A DNA stretch of 64,000 nucleotides. It comes from Plasmopara viticola (lineage: Eukaryota; Oomycota; Peronosporomycetes; Peronosporales; Peronosporaceae). The stretch spans positions 496,001 to 560,000 of the forward strand of contig MBPM02000010.1 in assembly GCA_001695595.3 (NCBI GenBank), read 5' to 3'. This document shows, piece by piece, positions 34,501 through 45,319 of this stretch (positions are counted from its first letter, which is position 1; every line of letters starts with the position of its first letter). The notes beneath the pieces are model-generated. The model was not told the origin of the DNA and made no database searches. It saw only the letters and a list, made by a program, of their open reading frames with translations. The position numbers and the translations under genes were made by a program.

Positions 34501-34529
34501 GCCTCCCAAATGCACTAAAATAGAGCGAG

Positions 34530-34870
34530 ATGGCTCTCTATAACGATCCTAATCAAATTGCACTAGCGTGCAAGCAACGGCATAGTCACAAACGAAGCTA
34601 CGTGCCTTTGTCTCAAATGGCAAAGCCAGAACAGGGATCTTCTGGGAACTATTCTCTGTACTGCAAAGCGCATAATGGTGCTGGCTATCTCAGCATCACT
34701 TGGTGTCCTTTTTCAAAAAGTCTGATGAAGGCTTTGTTACATTTGCATTATAACAGGATTGTGCATGTAGAAATGGCTAGCTGCTCTCTAACAAAATTAT
34801 AAGGTGGCTTAGGCCAAGCCGTAATGACTTTCTGCTGACTGAGTCAGGATTTATGTAAGCTTAGAGATGC
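34530..34870 (+). repeat. Dispersed repeat, related to 60510-60840
   Basis: The block around caacggcatagtcac and aaacgaagct matches 60545-60600 (caatggcatagtcaa, aaacgaagct) and continues with spaced identity to about 34860. An open frame of 90 codons (34530-34802) covers it, but the equivalent frame at 60.5 kb reads differently, so coding is not supported. Confidence 0.5.
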
Positions 34871-35459
34871 ATGTTAAGTCTCGTTGGTAATGGCAAACGA
34901 AAAATAATCGATATAGGTTGCGCCACCTTTAGTCATCTAAGCATTTGTAATCCTAATCACAATACAACACATGGTGATTTGGCAACTGATTACAGAGTCC
35001 CAAGCAAAAATAATATGAATATGTTTCTAAACATAATCTATCGAGTTCTTAGCATCATTTAGAATCTAAGAGTGAAAACGCAACGTATGCAGCCTGCAAG
35101 GCTGATTCAAGTAATTTTTAATCAAAACAGAGTGAATAATTACCCTGAAAGAGGTATATATGTACACCACCTCTAAGGCTCCTCGGCACTTCATATATAC
35201 AAGTTTGGACAACATATTTTGTGCTTTTTTAATCGCGTCTTTGGAATAACATAGGCGGGTAGTTCTTCCTTACGGATGGCGTTAGAGACTCGTCCGATTT
35301 TAAAGTTGCAGATACAACATTTGCTGCTTTAGCTGCGATGAATCAAGGAGTGGTAGCAAAATTGACGAAGTGAAATTGCGTCTTGTTTAGGGCTTGAAGG
35401 GACGCTGGCCAAAGCCGCGCCGTCGGAACCAGGTCAACAGGCACCCTACTTGGGGAGAT

Positions 35460-36520
35460 CTAAGGAAGAGTTTTTAAACTTCGTTCGAATGCAAGCCGTA
35501 ATTCCAGCATTCATCCAGTAGACGGACACCTGAAGAGGTCCTGGGGTCTTTAAACTTCAATCTAAAAGACAAAGTTTCATCGGGTGGTAATAATCAAGAA
35601 CTAATCCAATTATTCAATGTCAATCATTGTATAGCCTTGTGATACACACCATGAGTGCTTTGCTTTGCAATTTAAAAGAGTATTCAGCTGTGGTGGACAG
35701 CAGGTTGTGCACGAAAGCTTACGAGAGTAGGAAATCCCAATTCGAATCTGGCGCATCGCAAAGTTTTGCACGTATAGACCCGAGCAAAACGTGGTCGATA
35801 TCGAAATTCCCAATGATTATTATCGAAAAACCAACTTAAGCGGGTACTTGGCACGGCTAGTGACATCGGCCGCCAAAGATACTTAAGAAATCGCTTTGTA
35901 TGTGGGCAACATAGCTCCGCAGGAAAATAACGAAGAGCTAGCAGTTGGCAAAAAAATGATCGATATAATAATGTAGGTCCGCAGTATACAATCAATTGAG
36001 TCGGATTTGAAGGCGGACTACTAAATGTGGCCCGATACAATAGAACAAAGAGGCAATACGAAATTAATCTTTAGATACCCCGTGGCTAGTCTGTCTAGGC
36101 TAGAATTTAGAATAAAGGTCGACTCGTTATTTTATCGCCGCTGCCTGCTGAAGCGGAAATCCTATAAGATGTCACAAGCTTACATTTCTCGGGATGTGGC
36201 CTCTTAGTACGAAAGGTCGTAAACCCTTTCAACTCATGAACATGTTTTTTGGCTTACCGCTTGCTTGCGAGCAAGGAGCGCAAACGCGGCGGAATTCTAA
36301 AGTTTGCCCGAAGGTATGTAGTATCCAGCTGTTTCCAGAAACAAAATATCTCGGCAAAGTTGTTTCACGGGCGAGAGATCAGCTTCTTAAGTAGTTTTTC
36401 GGTAATGTAAGTGTGGACATCACGTGCACCACACTATATCTTAAAAGAAAAGTTCAAAATATCTTCCCTGTCCACTGGAAAGCTTAAGCTTCGTTAGCTT
36501 GTATCGCTATTATCGGAGCT
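35460..36520. other. Old element fragment; left end related to 9.1 kb
   Basis: The first 170 bp match 9070-9225 next to the inverted-repeat element, so part of the same repeated family once lay here. From 35.65 to 36.4 kb several plus-strand frames read like broken protein (for example a string with EIALYVGNIAPQE near 35890), but none is recognised and all contain stops. A LINE copy begins at 36533. Confidence 0.35.
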
Positions 36521-36532
36521 ACCTAAGCCTGG

Positions 36533-37670
36533 TTTTCGGAAAAGGTTGGGGTGACGCCCTCCTTCCAAGCGCGGGGGCTTAATGCTCGCGCGATTCGGGC
36601 AGGTGCTCTCGGGCATCTGCAGGTCTCTAACGAGTCTCACCCTCGACGCGACGGTCTCCAGCACCAGGCCAGACCCCCTTCCACGCCCTTAATCGCGCCA
36701 ACCGCATCCGGATTGGCTCCTTTAATGTGAATTCTCTAGGTTCGAAGCGCAAGAAGCACGTAACACTCCCCGAAGATCTCCGGCGCTACCGCGTCGATAT
36801 CCTTGGCCTCCGAGAAACCAAGATCTACGATAGAGGTGAGCACCGCATTGATGACTTCCTTCTAACCCTAAAAAAAAACGAAGCCAAGACCGAAGTCACC
36901 GAAATCCGCCGCCACTGCAACCCGTCGGGCGCCACTCGACACGCCCGATCCCGAGAAGAAACCTGGCACCACACTAAGAAGCTCGGAACACTCTTCGGCG
37001 ATATTAAAGATCTATCCCGACGCAAGTCCCTGGCCACCCTCGCGCTCCACCGCCTCTGGTCCGTCTGGCTCCGCCCCACGTTCATCTCACCCAAGACACG
37101 CATTCGATTGTACAACACCTACCTTCTACCGATTCTGCTGTACAACTGGGCTCTTACCAAGTCAGAGCTCCACGGCCTCGAGAGTTTCCATCGCCGCCAG
37201 CTTCGCTACGCTCTTGGCTATCGCTACCCCCGACCCATTTCGAATGCAAGATTCTACGACCTCTGTGATGAGCGGCCGCTAAGACTACGACTGACACAAG
37301 CTCGCTGGCGCCTGTTTGGCCATGTACTTCGCCGCAATCCCGACATTCCAGCTAACCTCCAGATGCGTGCCTACTTCTTCACCGCAGCAAAATGGCGCGG
37401 ACGTCCCCGCACCACGCTCCCCTCGACACTCGACCACAATCTTGTTTCTCGTGGCTCCGGCTTACGACTCCGGACAGCACAAGACCTCGAAGTGGTACGT
37501 ACCCTTGCACAAGACCGAAAGAAATGGAAGACCCATTTGACCTCGGTGCTGGATGCACTGCCCGCCGAACGAGACTCGACGTATGCGGACACCACTCTAT
37601 GCCGTGGACTAGCCAGACTGAGCCTAGCACGTGCATACCTTGGCAACGCGATAACGTAATACATTACATT
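36533..37670 (+). mobile_element. Internally deleted LINE copy, 1.14 kb, with 12-bp TSD
   Basis: The copy starts ttttcggaaaaggttggg and ends acattacatt, between a perfect duplication acctaagcctgg at 36521-36532 and 37671-37682. It shares with the copies at 25806 and 28331 the 2.0 kb internal deletion, an extra T early in the endonuclease frame, about 36 bp absent from the 42214 copy, and the lack of 9 bp near the start of the C-terminal part. These shared changes show one common deleted ancestor that kept moving. Confidence 0.93.
36727..37659 (+). pseudogene. In-frame fusion of LINE endonuclease start and RT C terminus
   Basis: In this copy the deletion junction keeps one open frame of 310 codons. 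Residues 1-50 are the N-terminal part of the AP-endonuclease (DILGLRETKIYDRGEHRID). Residues 51-310 are the region after the RT catalytic YADD, including a conserved LLYNWALTKSELHGLESFHRR segment. No catalytic residue of either enzyme remains complete, and the frame begins at GTG (an upstream ATG is separated by a stop). It should have no enzymatic activity; copies probably moved in trans. Confidence 0.6.
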
Positions 37671-37682
37671 ACCTAAGCCTGG

Positions 37683-38716
37683 CCCTGAAAAAACACTACA
37701 AGTAGGGCTTAAACACTGTGACACATTCTAGCTTGATCAAGAGAAGCCAATGATATGAGCCGCCTCGACAGGCTTATAAAAGCCTGCAAGTCATTTGAAT
37801 AGCGTATTTTGCGCGTTAGACAGATGAAAATGATCGTACTATCCATCCCAGAACCTTCTTGAGGATCTAGGTGGACAAATTACCACATGAGTGGCGGATT
37901 GACTACCTGATTTAACCGGGTAGAACAGCACCATGCATTAAGAAAGTGTCCAAGACAATACTTGCTGAGAATCGTTTACTATTCATAATCGGAATGTGCA
38001 ATTTTCATTCTACCTCTTATTCTTGATAAGCGACTGAATCTGCTCCTCGACTATATCGGGAACCTTTTTCTTAGATCTCATTTTGCATCATAACACCAGG
38101 AGCACCACATTTCTCGGACAATGTAGGATGTTATATGTTGTGGCCATCCACTCTCTCTTTCTGCACAAAAGGGACATCAAGCGGTACGAAAGAACGATCC
38201 GCTTCTCTTGTAGCTTTCAACTACCGTCAGAAATATTGATAAACAACATCCTTATCAAGCTCGGCATTGATAATTAAAGTTCATATGCGTCACGCTGGAT
38301 GCTTGTTCAGCCGAAATAGTAATTGAAAGCATTGTCTAGCGAGACTGAACGAATGAATAACTGCAAATTCAAGACATTTTCATCTTTATTTGGCGCGCCA
38401 TGTTGTCGAGCAACCGAGCGCAACGTGACGAGCGCGTAAGTAGAGCAGTAGATGATTTGCATTAATAAATAAAGGAGCGTGGGTGTTTTTAAAATCTCAG
38501 CAATCGGATTCGTTAGCAGGGTATTTTTCTAATGCTGGAATTTGAGATTACTCGCGACATTCCGTGCATAACTTCGCGTAATGCGGAACGATACACAGCA
38601 ACATGTGGTTGATCGTCGGTGTAGCCAACTAGAACGAAAAAAAAAACAATCAGAAGCAATTGTGCCCAGTGTATTGAGTTATTACAAAGTCAAAGTGGGT
38701 ACGAATTGAAGGTAGA
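37683..38716. repeat. 3' flank module of effector-like gene 8
   Basis: Downstream of gene 8 the sequence is related to the downstream flanks in the tandem array. The segment near 38185-38215 (agcggtacgaaag, then atccgc) matches 16270-16300, and 38395-38700 matches 63244-63560. Gene 8 was therefore copied with at least 600 bp of 3' flank. No gene is seen in it. Confidence 0.5.
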
Positions 38717-39088
38717 CTATTGAGCAACGGTCGGTTCGCGGCGGCCAATCTTATTCCGGACACGGTCGAAGTTGCTTCTGATCCACTCAATAATCTTTTG
38801 TAATAAAGTCTTTTTCTCAGCCGGCAACTCCGCCACCTTGGTCGCAGATTTGACGCTTTTTGCAATTTCATCATCACTTTTTCGTACAAAATTCCAGGTC
38901 ACGCCGTCTGGAAGGTTCCCCGTAGACTTTGAGCGAGTTAGAGCAGCAATGGCTTCAGTTCCGCCTGGCAATCGACGACTCTGATGGGTATTCTTTCTAG
39001 CGTCCGCATGGTCGTCGGCGCTGGCGCAAGTGAAGCCGCACGTGACCAAAATGGCGACGAGGAAGACGAGAAAGCCTTTGAAATGCAT
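38717..39088 (-). CDS. Secreted RRLP effector-like protein 8, no membrane tail
   Basis: An open frame extends up to 39154, but the ATG at 39086-39088 aligns with the starts of the other members and begins a proper signal peptide, so I use it (123 codons). The signal peptide spans residues 1-24 (cleavage after ASA) and SRRLP is at 37-41 (HQSRRLPGG). The C-terminal half is helical and charged (ELPAEKKTLLQK, then WIRSNFDRVRNK) and lacks the hydrophobic tail helix of genes 1-7, so this product should be soluble after secretion. It has the best core promoter of the family at 39134-39151. It lies 13 kb from the array beside a LINE copy. Confidence 0.8.
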   Translation of the reverse strand: MHFKGFLVFLVAILVTCGFTCASADDHADARKNTHQSRRLPGGTEAIAALTRSKSTGNLPDGVTWNFVRKSDDEIAKSVKSATKVAELPAEKKTLLQKIIEWIRSNFDRVRNKIGRREPTVAQ

Positions 39089-39133
39089 GACGTATGAGTA
39101 CCAGGACTTGGACGATCGCGTGTCGAGCAGCAA

Positions 39134-39151
39134 GCAAAAGTTTGAATGAGC
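39134..39151 (-). promoter_or_regulatory. Oomycete INR+FPR core promoter of gene 8
   Basis: The minus strand reads GCTCATT (39145-39151), a short spacer, then CTTTTGC (39134-39140). GCTCATT is the start of the classic oomycete initiator consensus, and CTTTTGC fits the flanking pattern MWTTTNC. The FPR edge is 46 bp from the ATG, identical to gene 7. Confidence 0.6.
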
Positions 39152-40281
39152 CACATTTCATAAGGCTAGATACAATGGAGGCATTTACAACTCTACAAAA
39201 TGAAGCTATCGTGACATAAATAATACAGGAAATCCTTATGGGATGCTCTAGTTTGATAGGACTGCTCTATTCCACGCATCTGTACGATTACACCTCGAAA
39301 TGGTCCATTTTTTCTCATATCTTAAATGGCATGAGGGATTCGGTGCGCTCCTTTACGTGATTGAAGATTCCATAGTGATCTCCCAAGTTGGTGAGCAGTA
39401 CCAGTCTACTTTGTATGGGTTCTATCGGTTATGACGATTTCTCAGTGCAAGTTCTGTGCGGTAGATACACGACTCCACGACGGTGCAAACAAGCAGCGAT
39501 GGCGTCATTGACAAGCGCATGAACAGGCGCACTCAAAACAAATGGTAAAATGATTGCGGTCGGATTGTATTTTTGTTGGGAGCGTTAACTCCCGCCACTA
39601 ATTCCCCACACCCCACTTTTTATAGCACCCCTACATCATCTTCTCGGGATGGAGGGTCGACTTTGACGAAGAAAAGGTCGCATTTGTACCAGTGCTGCAG
39701 ACTGCAGAAGACGCACACCGACAGTTGGGCAGTAAGAAGTTTCTGCACTTCGCGTACCCGATCATGAGACTTTTCTTTGCGATAGAGCCAGCGTAATTCT
39801 CGAGACATTTGAACTCCACTCATCGTCGGTACGTATTAATTGAGAGTTAGTAACCAGCGGCTAGCTTTACAAGCAGGCGAATGTCATGTAGAAGAGTCTT
39901 TGTTGCATAAATATGAATTAACTCGAGAGTTTTTTGGAAAGGGGAAACGACGATATTTTTTCAGATCTAGAGAACGAACGGAGGTAGTGGGCATCGGTGC
40001 AGTACTACAAAGGCAGCAACTAAAGATTGCTTCAGAGTTGTAGGTGATTACGAAAGAATAATGCAGAAAAGAAAAAAACAAAAGGCAAATAGAAAAAGTC
40101 CTGACACTGTGCTCGACGACTGAACATGATGAGACTTTGTTCATAAATTTTAGCTAATCGTCGTTGTATTGCACTAAAACTTCTGACCTTGAATATTGAG
40201 CACTTAAGTAAATCAATAATACCTTTCTTCGCTGTACAAGTAAATTACAGTCATCGATTTTGTGATTACTCAATATGTCAC
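39152..40281. other. Possible LTR fragment and unknown short ORF
   Basis: The segment about 39420-39560 has spaced similarity to 48790-48930 in the presumed 3' LTR of the copia relic (shared core around gcgatggcgtc), so it may be an LTR remnant. At 39620-39823 the minus strand has an ATG-initiated frame of 67 codons with a C-x-x-C pair (VCVFCSLQHWYKC), which is not recognised. Nothing else stands out. Confidence 0.3.
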
Positions 40282-41220
40282 TTATTTGTTTGAATACACA
40301 ATCCCACGCGGGTGTTGGTTGTCGATCCTCAAAATCACGGTGGCTTTCGATTTGTCGTTGGCTTTCGACTTGGTCTCTTTTGACGGCTTTGAACTCGACG
40401 CCAATTTGCTGTCTTTGTCAAGCGATTTGTTGCTTCAGCTTCTGTCGTCATAGCCGCCTTTTCCTCTCGACCCACACCATAAATGTCCGACGCTGCAGAC
40501 TCGAAGCCAAGGTAGGTATCCAGGGTTCCCGTAGTTACCATAGCTAGGGTACCCGAATCCGCCGAAACCAGGGTATCCGCACGCGCTGAAATCAGTATAG
40601 CCGTAACCGTAGTCGTTGTAGCTAGAATAGCCGTAGTTATTGTAACTAGAGTAGCCGTACCCGTAACCACCATAGCTAGAACAGCCATCCCCATTCGACA
40701 AATTGTAGTCTGGGTAATAGCTGTAGTCTTTGTCCCCGTACCCCTTGCCGTAACTGTACTAGTCATTACCACGATCGTAGTGGCCGTTACCGTGGCCATG
40801 ACCGTAGTAACAACGGCTGTAGCCTTCGCAGTCCTTGCCGTAGCTGCCGGAACCGTAGCCTCTGCTGTATTCCTTGTGCCAGTAACCTCTGCGATAGAAG
40901 TCGTCGTTCTTGTAGGCGTAAGCATCATGGCCGTAGTCCTTATGGTCATAGTCATCTTTGCCGTACTTGTAGCTATAGTCTGACGACTCGGTACCCTTCG
41001 CGTCATTCTCTTTGTGGCGTCGACGGTAGTGCGAGTGGTCTTTCCCTTTGTCATGGAGTTCTTTTCAGTGGCCATCATTATGTTCATGCGGGTGGTGACC
41101 GTGGTCCTTGTCTGAGCCAAGTTGGCGACAAAGAGCGATTCCTGCTGATGCACTTCGGGCGTCGGTCATCTGCAGGGTCGAGGCACTGACGAATAGGCCA
41201 ATCAATGCAAACGCCTTGAA
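40282..41220 (-). pseudogene. Pseudogene of a secreted Tyr/Gly/His-rich protein
   Basis: One frame can be followed for 313 codons to a TAA at 40282-40284. It has three internal stops (codons at 41065-41067, 40759-40761 and 40435-40437) and no ATG at the expected start (TTC at 41218-41220). It begins with a signal peptide-like KAFALIGLFVSAS, then a His/Asp region (DHGHHPHEHNDGH), a Lys/Tyr/Asp region, a long Gly/Tyr-rich repeat region (GYGYSSYNNYGYSSYNDYGY) and a Lys/Ser-rich tail. Such low-complexity secreted proteins are common in oomycetes as wall or matrix proteins. The reading frame itself has no frameshift, so the damage is by point mutation only. Confidence 0.65.
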
Positions 41221-41378
41221 AGCATCTTCAACGCGCAATCAATTGGCTTAAGTTGGTGTATTAGAATGGAAATTGAGAGCGAGAGATGGTCAATTTCACT
41301 GCGAATTCATCTAATGCTGAATTTGATGTTTTGTCGATGGTCAAGTCCGTCTTTTCAGGAGTCGTTATCATCACTGGA

Positions 41379-41691
41379 TGTGTCGCCTACTCGACGCTAT
41401 AAGTATGTGTCAAGTGCACTTATTTTCTTGCCACTTCTCTCCCTATATTCAGGTGATTGTCATGTACGAGTCTGTATAAAAGGAGAGTCTCTAATCGTCG
41501 CTTGATACGTCTCCTACTCGACGCCTGTGGTTAAATCATTTAAGTGACTGTCATGTATCGAAAAAAGTCTCGTTTCATGTGATGTCTCTTACTCGACGCC
41601 CTAAGTAAGTGTCAAGTGCAGTTATTCTCTTGCCACTTCTCCTTCCATATTCAAGTAATTGTCATGTACGAGTCTATAAAAATGAGAATAC
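41379..41691 (+). repeat. Imperfect tandem repeats between two divergent genes
   Basis: A unit of about 105 bp (tactcgacgc, then aagtgtcaagtgca-like bases, cttgccacttct, gattgtcatgtacgagtct) occurs at 41379-41487 and 41581-41691. A shorter diverged copy at 41506-41570 keeps the tactcgacgcc start and the gactgtcatgta end. The full copies are 202 bp apart. They lie between the start regions of the Tyr/Gly-rich pseudogene and the gene at 41704, so they occupy both promoters. Confidence 0.8.
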
Positions 41692-41703
41692 TGACAAGAC
41701 GAA

Positions 41704-42213
41704 ATGGACGGTCAAGAAAAAAAAACATCATATTCAGCATTAGATGAAAGCGCACTTAAATTGACCATCTATTTTGCCAAGCTACGTAGAAAGATGCATT
41801 TGCAGGATGGCATGCTGTCTGTGCGCTTTCTAAAGCCCGATGAAACCGAGCGACCGTTCTATTTTGAGGTAGTTGGTAGAGATTGTTCTTTTGTCTGCCC
41901 TGGACCGAACGATGAAGATGCGAGCGCCTGGGTGTGTTTACTGAGGAGTTTGTCAGGCGGTGGAAACAGCACTATCCTTCTCTACTTTGCTCGCTTTCCG
42001 GTACCAGAATATTAATGGGTCAAACGGTGCTCGTATTCACACTAGAAGGATCGATGCACGGAGAATTCGCATCGTCGCGGAGCTGCGTCGAATGCTTCAC
42101 ACAAGCAAGTCTCTAAAGGCGATTGAATCCAAAAGCTCTATTTGCTCTTTCGGTTCTCGAAACCCTAGTGCTCTTCGCAATCTTAGCGACTTTCATGCAA
42201 CACTAAATATTGA
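41704..42213 (+). pseudogene. Host-like gene broken by frameshift and LINE insertion
   Basis: An ATG frame (41704-42015) reads a plausible protein start, with LKLTIYFAKLRRKMHLQDG and a RPFYFEVVGRDCSF segment. After about codon 80 the sense jumps to a second frame (FVRRWKQHYPS, near 41940-41990) and then to a third (ARRIRIVAELRRMLHTSKS, near 42050-42110), so at least two indels are present. The last frame runs straight into the LINE at 42214, which therefore removed or displaced the 3' end. I do not recognise the family. Upstream tandem repeats mark its promoter region. The codon pattern is better than that of the surrounding transposon debris. Confidence 0.45.
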
Positions 42214-42262
42214 TTTTCGGAAAAGGTTGGGGCGACGCCCTCCTTCCAAGCGCGGGGGCTAG

Positions 42263-43222
42263 ATGCTCGCGCGCTTCGGGCAGGTGCTCTCGGGCATCTG
42301 CAGGTCTCTAACGAGTCTCACCCTCGACGCGACGGTCTCCAGCACCAGGCCAAACCCCCTTCCACGTCCTAATCGCGCCAACCGCATCCGGATTGGCTCG
42401 TTTAATGTGAATTCTCTAGGTTCGAAGCGCTACCGCGTCGATATCCTTGGCCTCCAAGAAACCAAGATCTACGATAGAGGTGAGCACCGCATTGATGACT
42501 TCCTTCTTCAAACCCTGCAAGGAAAAACCGAGTTTCACGGCATCGCATTTGCAATCTCTCCGCGACTCCGACCATTCCTCCAACGCTACTGGTCTCACTC
42601 CGACCGTATCGGTATCTTAAAACTGCGACTACCCCACATCGGCACCGTCAACATCGTAAATGCGTACTCACCGCACAGCGGCTACCCCCTAGAAGCCGTC
42701 GACAGATTCTATGCTGACCTCAGCACCGCGCTCACCTCCCTCCCGCGCCGCGATCTAACCTTCCTTACAGGCGATTCCAACGCAAAGCTGGGCCGGCGCC
42801 ACGACCTCGAACTCTTCCTTGAAAACCACGGCCGCGGTTATCGCAACCGCAACGGTAATGTTCTCGCCTCCTTTTGTCAGACTCACAACCTCTTTGTGAC
42901 AGACACAGATTTCCCGAAGCGAGCAAAGAACATCACGACGTGGACCCAGCGCAGAACGGACCATTTCATCTACAACCAGATTGACTACATCCTCTGCTCG
43001 CAGAACTGCCGTCGCCTGTGCGTGGATGCGCAGTCTTGGGGCGGTACTCTCACTTCATCAGACCACAAGCTCGTCACCGCGGACTTCACTCTAGAGGACG
43101 CCGCTCAGATCCGGTTCCGACCGCGCTCAGAGCTCCCTCGACGACTGCACCTCGCCCGCGACGCCCTAGTCCATGACGAAGACGCCCGCGACGCCTACGT
43201 ACGAGCGCTGATCGCTGCTTAA
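42263..43222 (+). pseudogene. LINE AP-endonuclease domain
   Basis: The open frame has 319 codons. Motifs in order are N-V-N-S-L (FNVNSLGSKR, near residue 50), Q-E-T-K-I-Y (LQETKIYDRG, near 70, the catalytic Glu), N-A-Y-S-P-H (near 135), L-T-G-D-S-N (near 170; the family usually has G-D-F-N), a D-Y-I-L region (QIDYILCSQN, near 240) and S-D-H-K-L-V (near 264, the catalytic His). All main endonuclease motifs are present. The frame ends in a stop before the RT, so the polyprotein is broken although this domain looks complete. Confidence 0.8.
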
Positions 43223-43548
43223 CTGAACACCCGGTCCCAGTCACCGACCCGATCCAGCAACGGTGGAACGCAACTCTAAAGACGACAAAAACGGCCGCCA
43301 AACTAGCTGTTGGCTTCTCCCTTCAACGCAGCACCCGCAGATACATCGACGCCACGCTTGCAGCACTGTCCGAACAGCAACGTCAACTCCGACTATGTGT
43401 CCAAAACTCCCACGCTGCGAACATCGCAGAACTTCGCTGCGAACGTAACGCCGTACTCCGCCAAATCCACCAACGCTGCCGCGAACTCGCCTTTCAAGCT
43501 CTCGACGCCAAGATCAGCCGCATCGAAAACCTCCACGACTCCGTACGC

Positions 43549-45319
43549 ATGTACTCAGCCGGACGCGAGCTCTTCCCGCGACCACCAGGACAAGTCACCG
43601 CGCACGACAGCACAGGCAAATACATCCTACACCGACCAACCGCGAACAACCTCATCCGCAGCTACTTCAAAGGACAACTAACGGATCCAACCCATGCTCC
43701 ATTCATCCCAAGCAGCGTAGCGCGACCTCTGAGCTCCCCAATCACTGGTGACGAGCTCACCCGCGCTTTTCGCCGACTCAGCAACGGACGTGCATCAGGA
43801 CCCGACGATATTTCAGCAGAAGTACTCAAGTACGGAGCCGACTAGATTGCCGAACCCCTCGCGGCTCTGATCAACGACACTTTCGCACTTGGACAGCCAC
43901 TCGAGCTCGGCGAAGGCACTCTTCTGTGTCTCCCGAAGCCAAACAAACCTCAAGGTGAATGCTCCAGTGTCCGACCGATCGTCCTACTCAACAGCATCCG
44001 CAAAGCCGTATTACTCGTCGTCCTCAACCGGATTCGATCCGACGTCGACAACTTCCTCTCGCCACACCGAAGCGGCTTCCGCGCTCATCGCAGCACGGCA
44101 GACGCCGTCTGGGCCCACAAATGGCTCACCGCACGAGCCACCGACCGCCGTGAAACAATTTATGTGCTATGTATCGACTTATCCCGCGCATTCGACAGCA
44201 TCGACAGATCCAAGCTCATCACTGTGCTCCAGACATTCCTTTAAGACGACGAAGTTCGACTCATCCGACTTCTCCTGAGCCACACGACACTTTTACTCCG
44301 ATCCAGCAACCAAGCTCTCGACCCGTTCGAAAGAACCGTAGGCACACCTAAGGCGACTCACTCTCACCCGTTCTGTTTACTATCTACCTTGAAGCAGCTC
44401 TTCGCGACCTCTCCGGTGCACTCGATGTGCCACACAATCTCCTGCAGCAGATGATCGTCTACGCCGACGACGCCGACTTCATCTGCACTGATCCTTCCGT
44501 CGTCCAGCTTATCCAGGACCACGCCCCAGCGATTCTCAGTCGCTGGAGTCTACACGTGAACGAAGCCAAGACCGAAGTCACCGATATCCGCCGCCACTGC
44601 AACCCGTCAGGCGCCACTCGACACGCCCGAGCCCGAGAAGAAACTTGGCACCACATTAAGAAGCTTGAAACACCCCTTGGCGATATTGAAGATCTATCCC
44701 GACGCAAGTCCCTGGCCACCCTCGCGCTCCACCGCCTCTGGTCCGTCTGGCTCCGCCCCACGTTCATCTCACCCAAGACACGCATTCGATTGTACAACAC
44801 CTATGTTCTACCAATTCTGCTGTACAACTGCGCCACCTGGGCTCTTACCAAGTCAGAGCTCCACGGCCTCGAGAATTTCCATCGTACGCTCTTGGCTATC
44901 GCTACCCTCGACACATTTCGAATGCAAGACTCTACGACCTCTGTGATGAGCGGCCGCTGAGACTACGACTGACACAAGCTCGCTGGCGCCTGTTTGGCCA
45001 TGTACTTTGCCGCAATCCCGACATTCCGGCTAACTCCCATATGCGTGCCTACTTCTTCTCCACCGCAGCAAAATGGCGCGGACGTCCCCGCACCACGCTC
45101 CCCTCAACACTCGACCACGACCTTGTTTCCTGTGGCTCCGGCTTTCGACTCCGGACAGCACAAGACCTCGAAGTGCTTCGTACCCTTGCTCAAGACCGAA
45201 AGAAATGGAAGACCCTCACGACCTCGGTGCTGGCTGCACTGCCCGCCGAACGAGACCCGACGTATGCGGACACTACTCTATGCCGTGGACTAGCCAGAGT
45301 GAGCCTAGCACGTGCATAA
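43549..45319 (+). pseudogene. LINE reverse transcriptase and C-terminal region, frameshifted
   Basis: The first block is an RT start with SNGRASGPDDISAEVLK (about 43780-43840), interrupted by TAG just after. In the same frame a CIDLSRAFDSID palm motif follows near 44170-44205, with a TAA near 44242. The GTPxGDSLSP-type block near 44340-44375 is frameshifted. The catalytic YADDADF is in another frame at 44461-44481. The C-terminal region has TWALTKSELHG near 44838 and is shifted again near 44885, where about 11 bp seen in the other copies are missing. It is inactive. Confidence 0.8.

Noticed and set aside
40335..41153. 272-codon minus-strand frame rich in Thr
   Set aside because: It is an out-of-frame reading of the Tyr/Gly-rich pseudogene: codons TAC/GGC read as ACG/CTA-like triplets. 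The signal peptide and low-complexity logic are in the other frame.
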